Source of the DNA: Mycolicibacterium sp. CBMA 234
GTDB lineage: Bacteria; Actinomycetota; Actinomycetes; Mycobacteriales; Mycobacteriaceae
Direction: 5' to 3'
DNA: 64,000 nt
NCBI RefSeq assembly: GCF_009729415.1
Contig: NZ_MPKW01000020.1
Location: 62,001 to 126,000 of the forward strand
The position numbers and the translations under genes are program-made. Below are positions 8,724 through 16,406 of the stretch, in pieces. The notes below the pieces were generated by a model, which did no database searches, was not told the origin of the DNA, and saw nothing but the letters and a program-made list of their open reading frames with translations. Positions within the stretch are counted from its first letter, which is position 1, and every line of letters begins with the position of its first letter.

Positions 8724-9434
8724 CTATTCCGCTCTGGGGCCCGCGAGTCCCCACAGCGTCATCTGGGTGAGTTGGTCGATCAGGTATCCGAAATTGGCCA
8801 GCTGGTCATCGGTGAACAACCAATCCCGGTGCACCGTGGCCGAGAAGGCCATCCCGATGATGAGGCGCACCGCGATGCCGTGGTCGGCGTTCCAGCCGCG
8901 TAGCTCGGCCTCGACCGCGAAGATCTCGACGAGCGAGTCGATGACCGGAGTGAACGTCGTGCGTAAATCCCCGAGTCCCTCGCCGTCGCCGACGGACGTG
9001 GCGGCCAGGAACGCCTGCAGGAGCGCTCGTTCACCCTCCAACACTGTGCGCAGGCTGCCGAAGAACTCGCGAATCTCAGTCTCGGAATCCCGGGATCCCC
9101 GTGGGCGTGCTGACCAGGATTCGCGGAAGTCGGCGAAGAACCGCTCCACCGGTCCGGCCACGGCCTCCTGGAATAGCGCTGCCTTGGAAGGGAACTGCCG
9201 GAACAAGGTGCGCTCGGTGATACCGGCGGCCGCGGCGATGTCACGCGTCGTGGTTCCCCGATAGCCGCGTTCGGCGAAGACCTCGACGGCGGCGTTCAGG
9301 AGCCGCTCCCGATTCCTCGCCCCGACTGCGCGTCGGCCGTCGATCTTGGTTGTCAGATCGCGGGGTGTCTCGGCCGTCAACGGTTCGCCCTCTGCTCTGT
9401 ACGCCGACTGCCGGTCAGCCGGCGTAGGAGTCAA
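8724..9434 (-). CDS. TetR-family regulator, last gene of the AveC-NorD-NorQ operon
   Basis: A 236-residue regulator with a roughly 35-residue N-terminal extension before a standard helix-turn-helix ending in TERTLFRQFPSKAALF. Its start overlaps the NorQ-like coding sequence by 20 bases, so it is very likely co-transcribed with the NorQ, NorD and AveC-like genes. The sequence does not show its target; the large inverted repeat at 13339-13373 and the palindromes at 13208 and 13253 upstream of the operon are candidates. Confidence 0.9.
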   Translation of the reverse strand: MTPTPADRQSAYRAEGEPLTAETPRDLTTKIDGRRAVGARNRERLLNAAVEVFAERGYRGTTTRDIAAAAGITERTLFRQFPSKAALFQEAVAGPVERFFADFRESWSARPRGSRDSETEIREFFGSLRTVLEGERALLQAFLAATSVGDGEGLGDLRTTFTPVIDSLVEIFAVEAELRGWNADHGIAVRLIIGMAFSATVHRDWLFTDDQLANFGYLIDQLTQMTLWGLAGPRAE

Positions 9435-10239
9435 TCATCGCAATAAGGCCACGACGAAGTTCCTGGTCATCCGACAACGGGCCCGCGATGGCGGCAATCG
9501 CCGCATCGCGGAAGGAGAGACCAGCCCGCATCAGTCTGGCCGCGGCGACCAGCGTCCGTGTCGAGCAGACCTCGCGCATACCGGGATGGGCGACCCTGCG
9601 GACTGCTTGGGCGAAGCGCAGCAGATCGTCGACGGTCGCGGCGTTCTGGCCCGATTCGCGCCGCACGATCTGTGCCTCGTGCTCCGCGCCGGGGTACTCC
9701 AGTTCGATTGCGATCATCCGTTGCCGCGTCGACGGCTTCATGTCTTTGAGGATGCTCTGGTAGCCCGGGTTGTACGACACCACAAGTTGAAACCCCGGCG
9801 CCGCCTTGATCGTCTGCCCACCGAGTCGTTCGAGGCTCAACTCACGGCGGTGGTCGGCGAGGGAGTGGATCGCGACGACGGCGTCCTGGCGGGCTTCGAC
9901 GATCTCGTCGAGGTAGCAGATGCCACCCTCGCGTGCGGCCGTCGTCAAAGGGCCGTCTACCCACTGTGTTTCACCACCGATGAGCAGATAGCGGCCAAGC
10001 AGGTCTGAGGCGGTCATGTCCTCATGACACGACACGGTGTGCAGCGGCACCTGCAGGGTGGCGGCCATATGCTCGACCAAACGCGTCTTGCCGCAACCGG
10101 TCGGGCCCTTCAACATGACGGGCAGACCCTCGTCCCACGCGGCACGGAAGACCGCGACCTCATTGCCGACGGGCAGGTAGTAAGGAGTCTCCGGACTGGC
10201 CTGCCGGGCATCCACGCGCTCAAACTCCTGTACCGACAT
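9415..10239 (-). CDS. norQ-like: NorQ/CbbQ-type MoxR-family AAA+ ATPase
   Basis: MoxR-class AAA+ ATPase of 274 residues. Walker A is GPTGCGKT (residues 45-52), Walker B is GGICYLDE (about 105-112), and the C-terminal domain is of the CbbQ/NirQ/NorQ type. In characterised systems such ATPases work with a von Willebrand A partner to insert metal or reactivate an enzyme (nitric oxide reductase, Rubisco). The ATG at 10237-10239 has AAGGAG five bases upstream. It overlaps the partner VWA gene by 20 bases. No norB, norC or Rubisco gene is in the window, so the client is unknown; the AveC-like protein two genes upstream is a positional candidate. Confidence 0.92.
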   Translation of the reverse strand: MSVQEFERVDARQASPETPYYLPVGNEVAVFRAAWDEGLPVMLKGPTGCGKTRLVEHMAATLQVPLHTVSCHEDMTASDLLGRYLLIGGETQWVDGPLTTAAREGGICYLDEIVEARQDAVVAIHSLADHRRELSLERLGGQTIKAAPGFQLVVSYNPGYQSILKDMKPSTRQRMIAIELEYPGAEHEAQIVRRESGQNAATVDDLLRFAQAVRRVAHPGMREVCSTRTLVAAARLMRAGLSFRDAAIAAIAGPLSDDQELRRGLIAMIDSYAG

Positions 10240-11971
10240 GGGAACTCCTTTGTGAGGTGGTGGGGCCTTGCGGTTTGGGACGTTGTGAGTTGGGACGCTG
10301 TGCCCCGCGAGCTTTGCCGAGTGCTCCGCCAAACACGTTGCGGGCGTGGTGTGCAATTTCGTCGGCGTCACGGACGATGCAGTGTTGCGCCTGGGGCCAG
10401 ACGGATTCGTCGGGCGGCGGGCACACCGACAACCCGACGATGGCGACTCCACGCGCTGCCGCCTCCTCGATCGCGCGCCTGGAATCTTCTGTGGCGTAAC
10501 GGCCCTCATATCCGTGGTCGTAAACCACGCCATCGCCGATGACCACGATCAGCTGCTGGTCGGTGCCCGCCCGGGTCGCGATGAGGGAGGTTGCGTGTCG
10601 TATCGCCGCACCGAGTCGGGTGAAGCCCGACGGTCCGATGCTCAACAGTCGGCGCTGCGCGGCCCCCGACCACGACTCGTCGAACGATTTGGCGTGGAGA
10701 AAGCGCACATTGTGCCGGCCTTGCGAGTAGAAGCCGTAGGTAGCCGTCCGCACACCCAGCTGGTCCAGTGCTGAGGTCAGTTGAAAGGCGAGTCGTCTCT
10801 GTGCGGCGAAAACCACCTCACCGCTGGAGGTTTCGGCAGTAGAACCGGTTGCGTCGAGCAGGATCACCACACCCAGGCGCTGAGAGGTCCGCCTGTGTGC
10901 GGTGTACACGTGGGCGTCGCTGCCATGCCCGGCGGCGACACTGGCACGAAAGTCGACCAGCGCCGACAAGTCGAGGTTGTCGCCCAGCGATTCGCCACGA
11001 TGCGTCTCCCAGGCCAGTGCCAAACGTGCCAGCGCCCGCATCAATGTCCGATTGCTTTGAGCCCCAGAAGATTCGACATCGTCAATGACTGCGGGATCGA
11101 ACTCACCGACCAGCGTCCAGTCGTCGCGGTAACTGTTGCGGTGGGTGTCCCATTCGGGATAGCTCGCACCCACCACCAGATGGCCGGCCATCTCGATCCT
11201 CGACTGTTCGGCACCCAGCACCAGGCGGCCCTTGGTCGAGACGCCCTTGCTGCGCCGCGCACCGACTATCGGAATCTCTTCGCCGGCGGTGCCTTCGCCG
11301 CTGGATCGGCCCATCCCCAGCAGCTTCTGCAGGCTTTCGCCGATCCGGTTTCGCATGGGAGCCGAAAACAACTCCATGATCCGGCTGCGGTCACCGGACG
11401 AGTCGTCGTCCTCGGTGTCGTCCTCTTCGGGGGCGAGTTGTGTTGCGAGAGCCTCGTCTCCGTCGCCCGCTGTGGCGTTACCCGCCGACAGCACAGCGGC
11501 GGGGGCCAAGGCGCCGAACCACCCCGGTGTCGGCGGCAGGGTCTCGGTGGACTTCGCTCGGGCGAGGGATTCGGCCGCGGATGCCGACGGTCTGACTCCG
11601 GTGGTGACGTCGCGCAACGTGGTGTTGAACCATCGCGGCAGCATCGGTTCGAGCCGAGCGCAGGCTCGCGCGACCTCAAGGAAGAGGTATCGCTGCGATA
11701 CCGACGCGCCTGCACGATTGAGCTTGCGCAGCAGGTCTTTTCGGTAGGTGCCAGAGCGCTGTAGGGATGCCAGGCAGATCACCAGCAGGCGCGCGTCGGC
11801 CGAGGATGGGTCCAGCGCCGCCGGCAGGAAGATGGTCGATCCGTCGGTGCTGCCGATCGCGTCGCGGGAGTACTCCAGCGGTACCGGTCTGGCGGCGATA
11901 GCGCTCGCGAACAGTGACAAAGCGTGGGTGTCCCCGGCCGTTGAGCCGGGGACACCCTGCGGATCAGCCAC
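10220..11971 (-). CDS. norD-like: NorD/CbbO-type VWA-domain protein
   Basis: A 583-residue partner of the NorQ-like ATPase. A poorly conserved N-terminal half with an acidic stretch near residues 182-190 leads to a C-terminal von Willebrand factor A domain. Its MIDAS motif is DATGS (residues 373-377), a DxTxS variant of DxSxS. The last ~35 residues are a low-complexity tail that overlaps the ATPase gene. It starts with GTG, overlapping the end of the AveC-like gene by eight bases. A strong GC-rich hairpin lies within its first codons. The family promotes activation of metalloenzymes; the client here is not known. Confidence 0.9.
   Translation of the reverse strand: MADPQGVPGSTAGDTHALSLFASAIAARPVPLEYSRDAIGSTDGSTIFLPAALDPSSADARLLVICLASLQRSGTYRKDLLRKLNRAGASVSQRYLFLEVARACARLEPMLPRWFNTTLRDVTTGVRPSASAAESLARAKSTETLPPTPGWFGALAPAAVLSAGNATAGDGDEALATQLAPEEDDTEDDDSSGDRSRIMELFSAPMRNRIGESLQKLLGMGRSSGEGTAGEEIPIVGARRSKGVSTKGRLVLGAEQSRIEMAGHLVVGASYPEWDTHRNSYRDDWTLVGEFDPAVIDDVESSGAQSNRTLMRALARLALAWETHRGESLGDNLDLSALVDFRASVAAGHGSDAHVYTAHRRTSQRLGVVILLDATGSTAETSSGEVVFAAQRRLAFQLTSALDQLGVRTATYGFYSQGRHNVRFLHAKSFDESWSGAAQRRLLSIGPSGFTRLGAAIRHATSLIATRAGTDQQLIVVIGDGVVYDHGYEGRYATEDSRRAIEEAAARGVAIVGLSVCPPPDESVWPQAQHCIVRDADEIAHHARNVFGGALGKARGAQRPNSQRPKPQGPTTSQRSSHVGTGV
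11926..11957 (-). other. 13-bp GC-rich hairpin at the start of the NorD-like gene
   Basis: Perfect arms 11926-11938 and 11945-11957 with a six-base loop, covering about codons 5-15 of the NorD-like gene. There is no T run, so it is not a standard terminator. It could limit NorD translation relative to the AveC-like gene upstream or mark an RNA processing site. Confidence 0.5.
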
Positions 11972-13142
11972 GGGACCGATCGAATGGCACGATGGTCTTC
12001 TGCCAGGGTGCGTCGGGCGGGATCACCCCGCGCCCGTTCTGGTCGAGGTAGCCCGAGCTACCGCTGATCGGGTTGCTGTTGTTGTTGCGGTCCAACGGAA
12101 CTGCCGGTCCCGGGCAGGGCCGGTTGGTGTTCTCGCCGCAGATGCCCGACGTGAAGTACGAGCGCTTCTGGATGTCCTGGTTCCATTCGGTCGAGTGCAT
12201 GCCCACCCAGAAGTTGGGCACGTTGTAGCCAAGGAACATGGCGCCCTGGATGCAGAAGATGGCTGCGAAGGCGCGGACCGCGGTCTTGCGACCTTCACCG
12301 CCGCGGACGTCGTCGATTCCGCGCTCAAAGACCATCTGCCCCTTGTCATTCAGGAAGTACCGGAAGCACGCGACGGCGCAGAAGACGGCACCGATGGTGA
12401 GGGCTTCGTGGATGGGGAACTTGTGGTACGTGTCGGGGAAGATGCCCCAGTGCCCGCCCTGGTACGCGAAGATACCCATGGGCAGCCACAGCAGGCCTTC
12501 GAGGACGAAATCGAACACCATCATGAAGGCGTAGGTGCACCCGATCAGCCCGAGGTTGCTCATCTTCGGGAAGCGCTTGCGCACCGTGCGCATGAACCAC
12601 GAACCGATCAGCATGACGATGACGAAGATGTAGCAATAGGCGAAGGGCGTGAACAGAATTGGTTCACTGAGCATGGCGCCGGGCTTGCCGTACGAGTTCC
12701 AGCCCGGCACGGAGTTCACCCAGGAGCCGAAGTTGAGCATCCACGTGTTGTAGGTGAACCAGTGCCCGCCGTAGGAGGAGAGCGGGTCCTGGAACCAGAC
12801 CGTCAGGAATGAGATGACGAGAATCCCGTCGATGCCGAGTTTGCGATCACGCAGCCAGGGGCGGATGACGTACCAGTATGTGAGCCCGAGGGTCGCCGGA
12901 ATCGAGCCGACCTGCCAGGCGATGAGGATGCTCCTCATCAGGGCAGGCGGTTCGGACGGCCCGCTGGGTACCCGGACGAAGAACGGTCCGGTGACCCATT
13001 TGATCAGGACGTAGCACTCGAAGATCACCAACAGCACGCCCAGGAACGCAAAGATGTTCACCGGCAGATTCGGCTTCGGCTTCGATTCGGCATCGATCGG
13101 GTTGGATCCTGCCGGTAGCGCTGTATCTAGTTGCCGCGTCAT
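11964..13142 (-). CDS. AveC-like polytopic membrane protein (copy 1)
   Basis: A 392-residue integral membrane protein with about six or seven hydrophobic segments, resembling proteins annotated in actinobacteria as spirocyclase AveC family. Features shared with the paralogues at 22188 and 36163 are a WFQDP/FWD-type motif after the third segment, a YFLNDKGQ...ERG segment and a C-terminal Cys pair ending CPGP. The ATG at 13140-13142 is preferred (AAAGGA six bases upstream) over a GTG six codons earlier. It is the first gene of an operon with NorD, NorQ and TetR genes. Biochemical role unknown: AveC acts in avermectin spiroketal formation, but similarity does not prove that chemistry here. Confidence 0.82.
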   Translation of the reverse strand: MTRQLDTALPAGSNPIDAESKPKPNLPVNIFAFLGVLLVIFECYVLIKWVTGPFFVRVPSGPSEPPALMRSILIAWQVGSIPATLGLTYWYVIRPWLRDRKLGIDGILVISFLTVWFQDPLSSYGGHWFTYNTWMLNFGSWVNSVPGWNSYGKPGAMLSEPILFTPFAYCYIFVIVMLIGSWFMRTVRKRFPKMSNLGLIGCTYAFMMVFDFVLEGLLWLPMGIFAYQGGHWGIFPDTYHKFPIHEALTIGAVFCAVACFRYFLNDKGQMVFERGIDDVRGGEGRKTAVRAFAAIFCIQGAMFLGYNVPNFWVGMHSTEWNQDIQKRSYFTSGICGENTNRPCPGPAVPLDRNNNSNPISGSSGYLDQNGRGVIPPDAPWQKTIVPFDRSRG

Positions 13143-13207
13143 TGCGTTCCTTTCAACCACATTCGGGGAGGTCGTTGTGACGTGCGTTACGCCCTCCCGA
13201 ATATAGC

Positions 13208-13269
13208 GTCAGTCAACACTGACATCAATAGCCCGGAGCAAATAAAGCGACGGAAAATCTCAGATTTTC
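13208..13269. promoter_or_regulatory. Two palindromes upstream of the AveC-NorD-NorQ operon
   Basis: 13208-13223 reads GTCAGT-CAAC-ACTGAC. 13253-13269 is a perfect palindrome with arms GAAAATCT and AGATTTTC around a central C. They lie 66 and 111 bases upstream of the AveC-like start and are candidate operators or promoter-associated sites. Confidence 0.45.
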
Positions 13270-13338
13270 GGCCTGGATTGTTGGGCACATCATCTCGTAA
13301 ATCGGACAGCCGGAATTGTCAGAGTTACTTGACGCGAC

Positions 13339-13373
13339 GTATCGCTGCGCTACTATCAGTAGCGTAGCGATAC
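13339..13373. promoter_or_regulatory. 35-bp near-perfect inverted repeat
   Basis: Sixteen-base arms GTATCGCTGCGCTACT and AGTAGCGTAGCGATAC flank ATC and match at 15 of 16 positions. The inner part GCTACTATCAGTAGC resembles the palindromes at 8035 and 20559. It lies between the minus-strand AveC operon and a small plus-strand ORF. It may be a double regulator site or an RNA hairpin. Confidence 0.6.
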
Positions 13374-13420
13374 TCCGAGGCACGGGATCGCCAACATCTG
13401 GACCGTCGAGAGGAACAACG

Positions 13421-13612
13421 GTGTTCAACCACGGTGTGTCACATAAAGGAACGCTGGCTCATTTGGCGAGCGACGTCGACCGCATCGCCTCGGCGCTGCA
13501 CGGCAGCGTCCGAGCTTTGGCTGGAACGCGGACTCCCCGGCGATCAACGCCGAGGTTCAAGGAAGCCTATTTTGAGTCCGGCCTGATCGACCGCGAACGG
13601 TACCGGTTGTAG
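13421..13612 (+). CDS. Small hypothetical protein (63 residues)
   Basis: A short frame from GTG 13421 with GAGAGGA about seven bases upstream, encoding a basic protein with no recognised domain. It follows the 35-bp inverted repeat, which would fit a regulated promoter, and converges on mftD with 14 bases between stops. Codon use looks plausible, but I cannot exclude a chance frame. Confidence 0.45.
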   Translation: MFNHGVSHKGTLAHLASDVDRIASALHGSVRALAGTRTPRRSTPRFKEAYFESGLIDRERYRL

Positions 13613-13626
13613 GGCCCGGGCGCGGT

Positions 13627-14802
13627 TTATCCGCCGAGGGTGCGGGTGAAGTCTGCCGGCACCAGAATGTCATCGGGGCCGAGGTCGCGGATCGATGCCT
13701 TGCCGAGCCCCATAAGCGCTGAGTCGATGCCGCCGTGGAGAATGTCCAACACGTTCTCCACGCCGGCCTGACCGGCGGCAGCCAGCCCCCACAGATAGGC
13801 GCGGCCGATCATCACGGCCCGAGCGCCGAGGGCAAGGGCTTTGACGACGTCGCTGCCGCGGCGGATGCCGCTATCGAAGATCACCTCGACGTCGTTGCCG
13901 ACGGCGTCGGCGATGGCGGGCAGCGCCCGAATGGCGGCCGGGGTGGTGTCGAGGTTGTTGCCGCCATGGTTTGACACCGATATCGCCGAAACACCAGCGT
14001 CGACAGCGCGTTTGGCGTCGTCTACGCGCATGATGCCCTCGAGCATGAACGGTCCGCCCCACAGTTCGCGAAGCCAGGCGACGTCATCCCAGGTCGGGGG
14101 AGCGGTCTGCATCCACTCGCCGTAGGCGGCGAAGAAGGTCGGTCCCGCGTCGCCCCGCGCACCCTGGTTGGGTGCCTTCAAGTCCGGAATGACCAGTCCC
14201 TTGCCGAAGTCCCAGAGCCAGCGCGGCTTCGTGATCACCTCCGGGGCCAGGCCGAGCATGGTCCGGAGGGTCATGGACTCCGGGATCTTGGGGCTGCCCC
14301 AGTCGCGTCCGTGCGAGAAGCTCCAGTCCGTGGTCAGGATCAGGCCGACGGCCCCGGCTTCGCGTGCCCGTTGCACACGTGCCGCGATGGCGTCCCGGTC
14401 GCCGAGCCAGTAAAGCTGGAAGAACAGCTTCGGGTTGGCGGCGATGACCTCTTCGATCGGCTTGCTCGCGAAGGATGACAAACCCATGGCCGTCCCGCGG
14501 GCAGCTGCGGCGCGTGCCACTGCTACCTCACCGTCGGGGTCAACGGCCTGAACCCCCGTGGGGGAAATCATCACGGGCAGGGAAATCTCTTGTCCCATAA
14601 CCGTTGTCGCCAGATCGCGCTTGTCCGCCGCGCCGATAACGTGCGGGGCGAAGCCGATCTCGGCGAATGCCTCGACATTGTCGCTGACCGTCACGCCCTT
14701 CTCGCTGGCCGAGATCAGCGACGAGTACACGGACTTGGGCAGCCGTCTTTTGGCCCGCTGCTGGGCGATTGCGACAGTCTCGAACCAGGCCTTTGCTGAC
14801 AT
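13627..14802 (-). CDS. mftD: MftD-type FMN-dependent flavoprotein of the mycofactocin system
   Basis: FMN enzyme of the alpha-hydroxy-acid oxidase superfamily, 391 residues. The sequence strongly resembles mycobacterial MftD, with the N-terminal WFETVAIAQQRAKRRLPKSV and the active-site SNHGGNNLD (His279). MftD oxidatively deaminates the AHDP intermediate to form the redox-active core of mycofactocin. A mycofactocin precursor gene lies 43 bases upstream on the same strand, but mftB, mftC, mftE and mftF are absent from the neighbourhood. This looks like an accessory mftA-mftD pair rather than the standard locus. A diverged lactate-dehydrogenase-like function is the alternative, made less likely by the neighbouring mftA. 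Confidence 0.9.
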   Translation of the reverse strand: MSAKAWFETVAIAQQRAKRRLPKSVYSSLISASEKGVTVSDNVEAFAEIGFAPHVIGAADKRDLATTVMGQEISLPVMISPTGVQAVDPDGEVAVARAAAARGTAMGLSSFASKPIEEVIAANPKLFFQLYWLGDRDAIAARVQRAREAGAVGLILTTDWSFSHGRDWGSPKIPESMTLRTMLGLAPEVITKPRWLWDFGKGLVIPDLKAPNQGARGDAGPTFFAAYGEWMQTAPPTWDDVAWLRELWGGPFMLEGIMRVDDAKRAVDAGVSAISVSNHGGNNLDTTPAAIRALPAIADAVGNDVEVIFDSGIRRGSDVVKALALGARAVMIGRAYLWGLAAAGQAGVENVLDILHGGIDSALMGLGKASIRDLGPDDILVPADFTRTLGG

Positions 14803-14845
14803 TGCTCAAACCGGACTTTCGTTGCAGGGCCGGACGTGCTGGCGG

Positions 14846-14944
14846 TCAGTAGACCCCGCACATCCCGTCGATCGACACCTCTTCGACGAGAGTTTCGGAG
14901 ACGAGCTCATCATCGGTATTGACCTGCGAATTGGGTTCCACCAC
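14846..14944 (-). CDS. mftA: Mycofactocin precursor peptide
   Basis: A 32-residue peptide starting at GTG 14944 (GGAAGG five bases upstream) and ending IDGMCGVY. This is the conserved C-terminus of MftA, whose final Val-Tyr is converted by MftC into the mycofactocin precursor. The preceding acidic [11 protein letters not shown] stretch also matches known MftA peptides. The gene is easily missed because of its size. It is followed directly by mftD, whereas standard loci carry mftB and mftC in between. Its upstream region holds an A-type operator at 15083, linking it to the rest of the window. Confidence 0.93.
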   Translation of the reverse strand: MVEPNSQVNTDDELVSETLVEEVSIDGMCGVY

Positions 14945-15082
14945 GATCGCCTTCCGGACAGTGATTCGACACGTCGTGGACGGCAGTCTACGACATAGTG
15001 AGCCGATATGTCGCAAAAAAGTTGTGAATGCTCGCGGGCGGCTCGGGGGGCGATTGACGGGGCCGTGGGCATGTGCCTACTA

Positions 15083-15103
15083 TTTGAGACACTGATGCTC
15101 AAA
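15083..15103. promoter_or_regulatory. Inverted-repeat operator, site A3 (TTTGAG-N9-CTCAAA)
   Basis: Perfect arms at 15083-15088 and 15098-15103. It lies between mftA (minus) and the NTF2-like gene (plus), 74 bases before the latter's ATG. One of two copies with fully symmetric arms. Confidence 0.7.
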
Positions 15104-15176
15104 ACATTGGGCGGGGACCCGGAACATCCGCACTGTGGAACGCCGCAGGGCACGAACTTCCGCTGAAGGGACATCG

Positions 15177-15581
15177 ATGAGCATGACCGACACTGACGAA
15201 GTGCGCCGCGTACGCGAGTTCTATGAGCTTCTGGTGCAGGGCCGTGGCGACGATGTCGCGGCCTTTGTCGAGGCCAATTTCGCCGAAGACGCGGTCCTCC
15301 GCCGACCCGAGTCGCTGCCGGGTGGTGGCGCGTTGGTTGGTGCGTCGCGCATTGCGAAGATGATGCGGGCCGCGGCGGCCGGTGTGTCCGGCATGAATCT
15401 TCGCTCGATCCACTGTGCTGAATCTGCCGACGGGGTTCAGGTGTTCGCCGACATCGCTCTTGAGCTGGCGGGTACGGCCGTGGCGGCTCTTGAATGGTGG
15501 ACATTCACCGGTTCCAAGGTTGCGTCCCTGCAGGCCTACTACTGGGACACCGCGGCCATCCTGGCTTCGGCGACCCGCTAG
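15177..15581 (+). CDS. NTF2/SnoaL-like protein
   Basis: A 134-residue cystatin-like alpha+beta-barrel protein of the NTF2/SnoaL type, recognised by the N-terminal VREFYELLVQG helix, the FAEDAVLRRPESLPGGG segment and the late EWWTF strand. Members include polyketide cyclases, epoxide hydrolases and steroid isomerases, as well as non-enzymatic proteins; no catalytic set is clear here. ATG 15177 has GAAGGGA upstream. It is transcribed divergently from mftA across an A-type operator and followed by a TetR gene after 45 bases. Confidence 0.75.
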   Translation: MSMTDTDEVRRVREFYELLVQGRGDDVAAFVEANFAEDAVLRRPESLPGGGALVGASRIAKMMRAAAAGVSGMNLRSIHCAESADGVQVFADIALELAGTAVAALEWWTFTGSKVASLQAYYWDTAAILASATR

Positions 15582-15626
15582 CGCACATGTTCATGCGGTA
15601 GTCAGAGAGGCCGCCGGAGAACTCAA

Positions 15627-16301
15627 ATGCCAAAGCGCACATCCACGTCGGGTGGTCGGGGCTCGGACCCGGCGGACGGCCAGGCGGCGCATGCTCGCGA
15701 CGTCGGTCATGACGGACCGCGTCCCCGAGGCCGCCCGCGCACCGAGATCGACACTGACGCAATAGCAGACGCCGTCGCCAGGCTCTTCGTCCAAGGCGGC
15801 TTGGATGCGGTGTCGATAGTTGGTGCCGCGCGGGAGTTGGAGGTGTCCCGCGCGACCCTCTACCGCGCAGTACCCACCAGGCAGCATCTGTTGGGCATCT
15901 TGTTCGAGCGCAGTACCAGGGAGCTCACCGAACTCGCGTCCGAGGCGATGCAGACCGACGCGCCCGTCGAGGAGCGGATGCGGCGGATGCTGGAGCTGCA
16001 GGTAGACGCCGCGGTCCGGATGCGCCACCACCTGTCGGTCTTCTACGGCGGTGGCGACCTTCCGATCGACGTGGTTGACCGATGGCACTCGTGGAGTCGG
16101 CAGTACGAGGCGCTGTGGATGCGGTGCGTCGAAGAGGCGATGGAGGCTGGCGTGCTGGCTCCTTCGAACGTCATGGTGGCGACGCGGCTGATCCTCGGCA
16201 TGTGCATCTGGGTGTCGCGCTGGTACCGGCCCAGCGATGGGGTTGATGCCGCGCATATCGCCGAGGCTGCGATCGCTCTCTTGTTCCCGCGCAGCGCGTA
16301 G
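15627..16301 (+). CDS. TetR-family transcriptional regulator
   Basis: A 224-residue regulator with a disordered ~35-residue N-terminus ending in RPRGRPR, then a helix-turn-helix (VSRATLYRAVPTRQHLL) and a helical C-terminal domain. The position usually occupied by HFG/HFS is AVP, an atypical recognition-helix end. GGAG lies upstream of the ATG. It sits between the NTF2-like gene and the acyl-CoA dehydrogenase operon that starts after an A-type operator. Confidence 0.9.
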   Translation: MPKRTSTSGGRGSDPADGQAAHARDVGHDGPRPRGRPRTEIDTDAIADAVARLFVQGGLDAVSIVGAARELEVSRATLYRAVPTRQHLLGILFERSTRELTELASEAMQTDAPVEERMRRMLELQVDAAVRMRHHLSVFYGGGDLPIDVVDRWHSWSRQYEALWMRCVEEAMEAGVLAPSNVMVATRLILGMCIWVSRWYRPSDGVDAAHIAEAAIALLFPRSA

Positions 16302-16346
16302 TTCCGGTCGGGCGTTGACCGCGCGGTCGCCGCTCTCTACTGTCTA

Positions 16347-16367
16347 TTTGAGACGAGACGACTCAAA
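16347..16367. promoter_or_regulatory. Inverted-repeat operator, site A4 (TTTGAG-N9-CTCAAA)
   Basis: Perfect arms at 16347-16352 and 16362-16367, 40 bases before the acyl-CoA dehydrogenase ATG at 16407. A site this close to the start would suit repression. Confidence 0.7.
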
Positions 16368-16406
16368 AACGGTCCGACGTGGCCGGGCACACTCAGTGAG
16401 GAGTAC

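Noticed and set aside
9415..11971. Nitric oxide reductase operon
   Set aside because: Only NorQ/NorD-type genes are present; no norB or norC anywhere in the window.
13627..14802. Ordinary L-lactate dehydrogenase (lldD)
   Set aside because: The N-terminal sequence and SNHGGNNLD match MftD better, and mftA is directly upstream.
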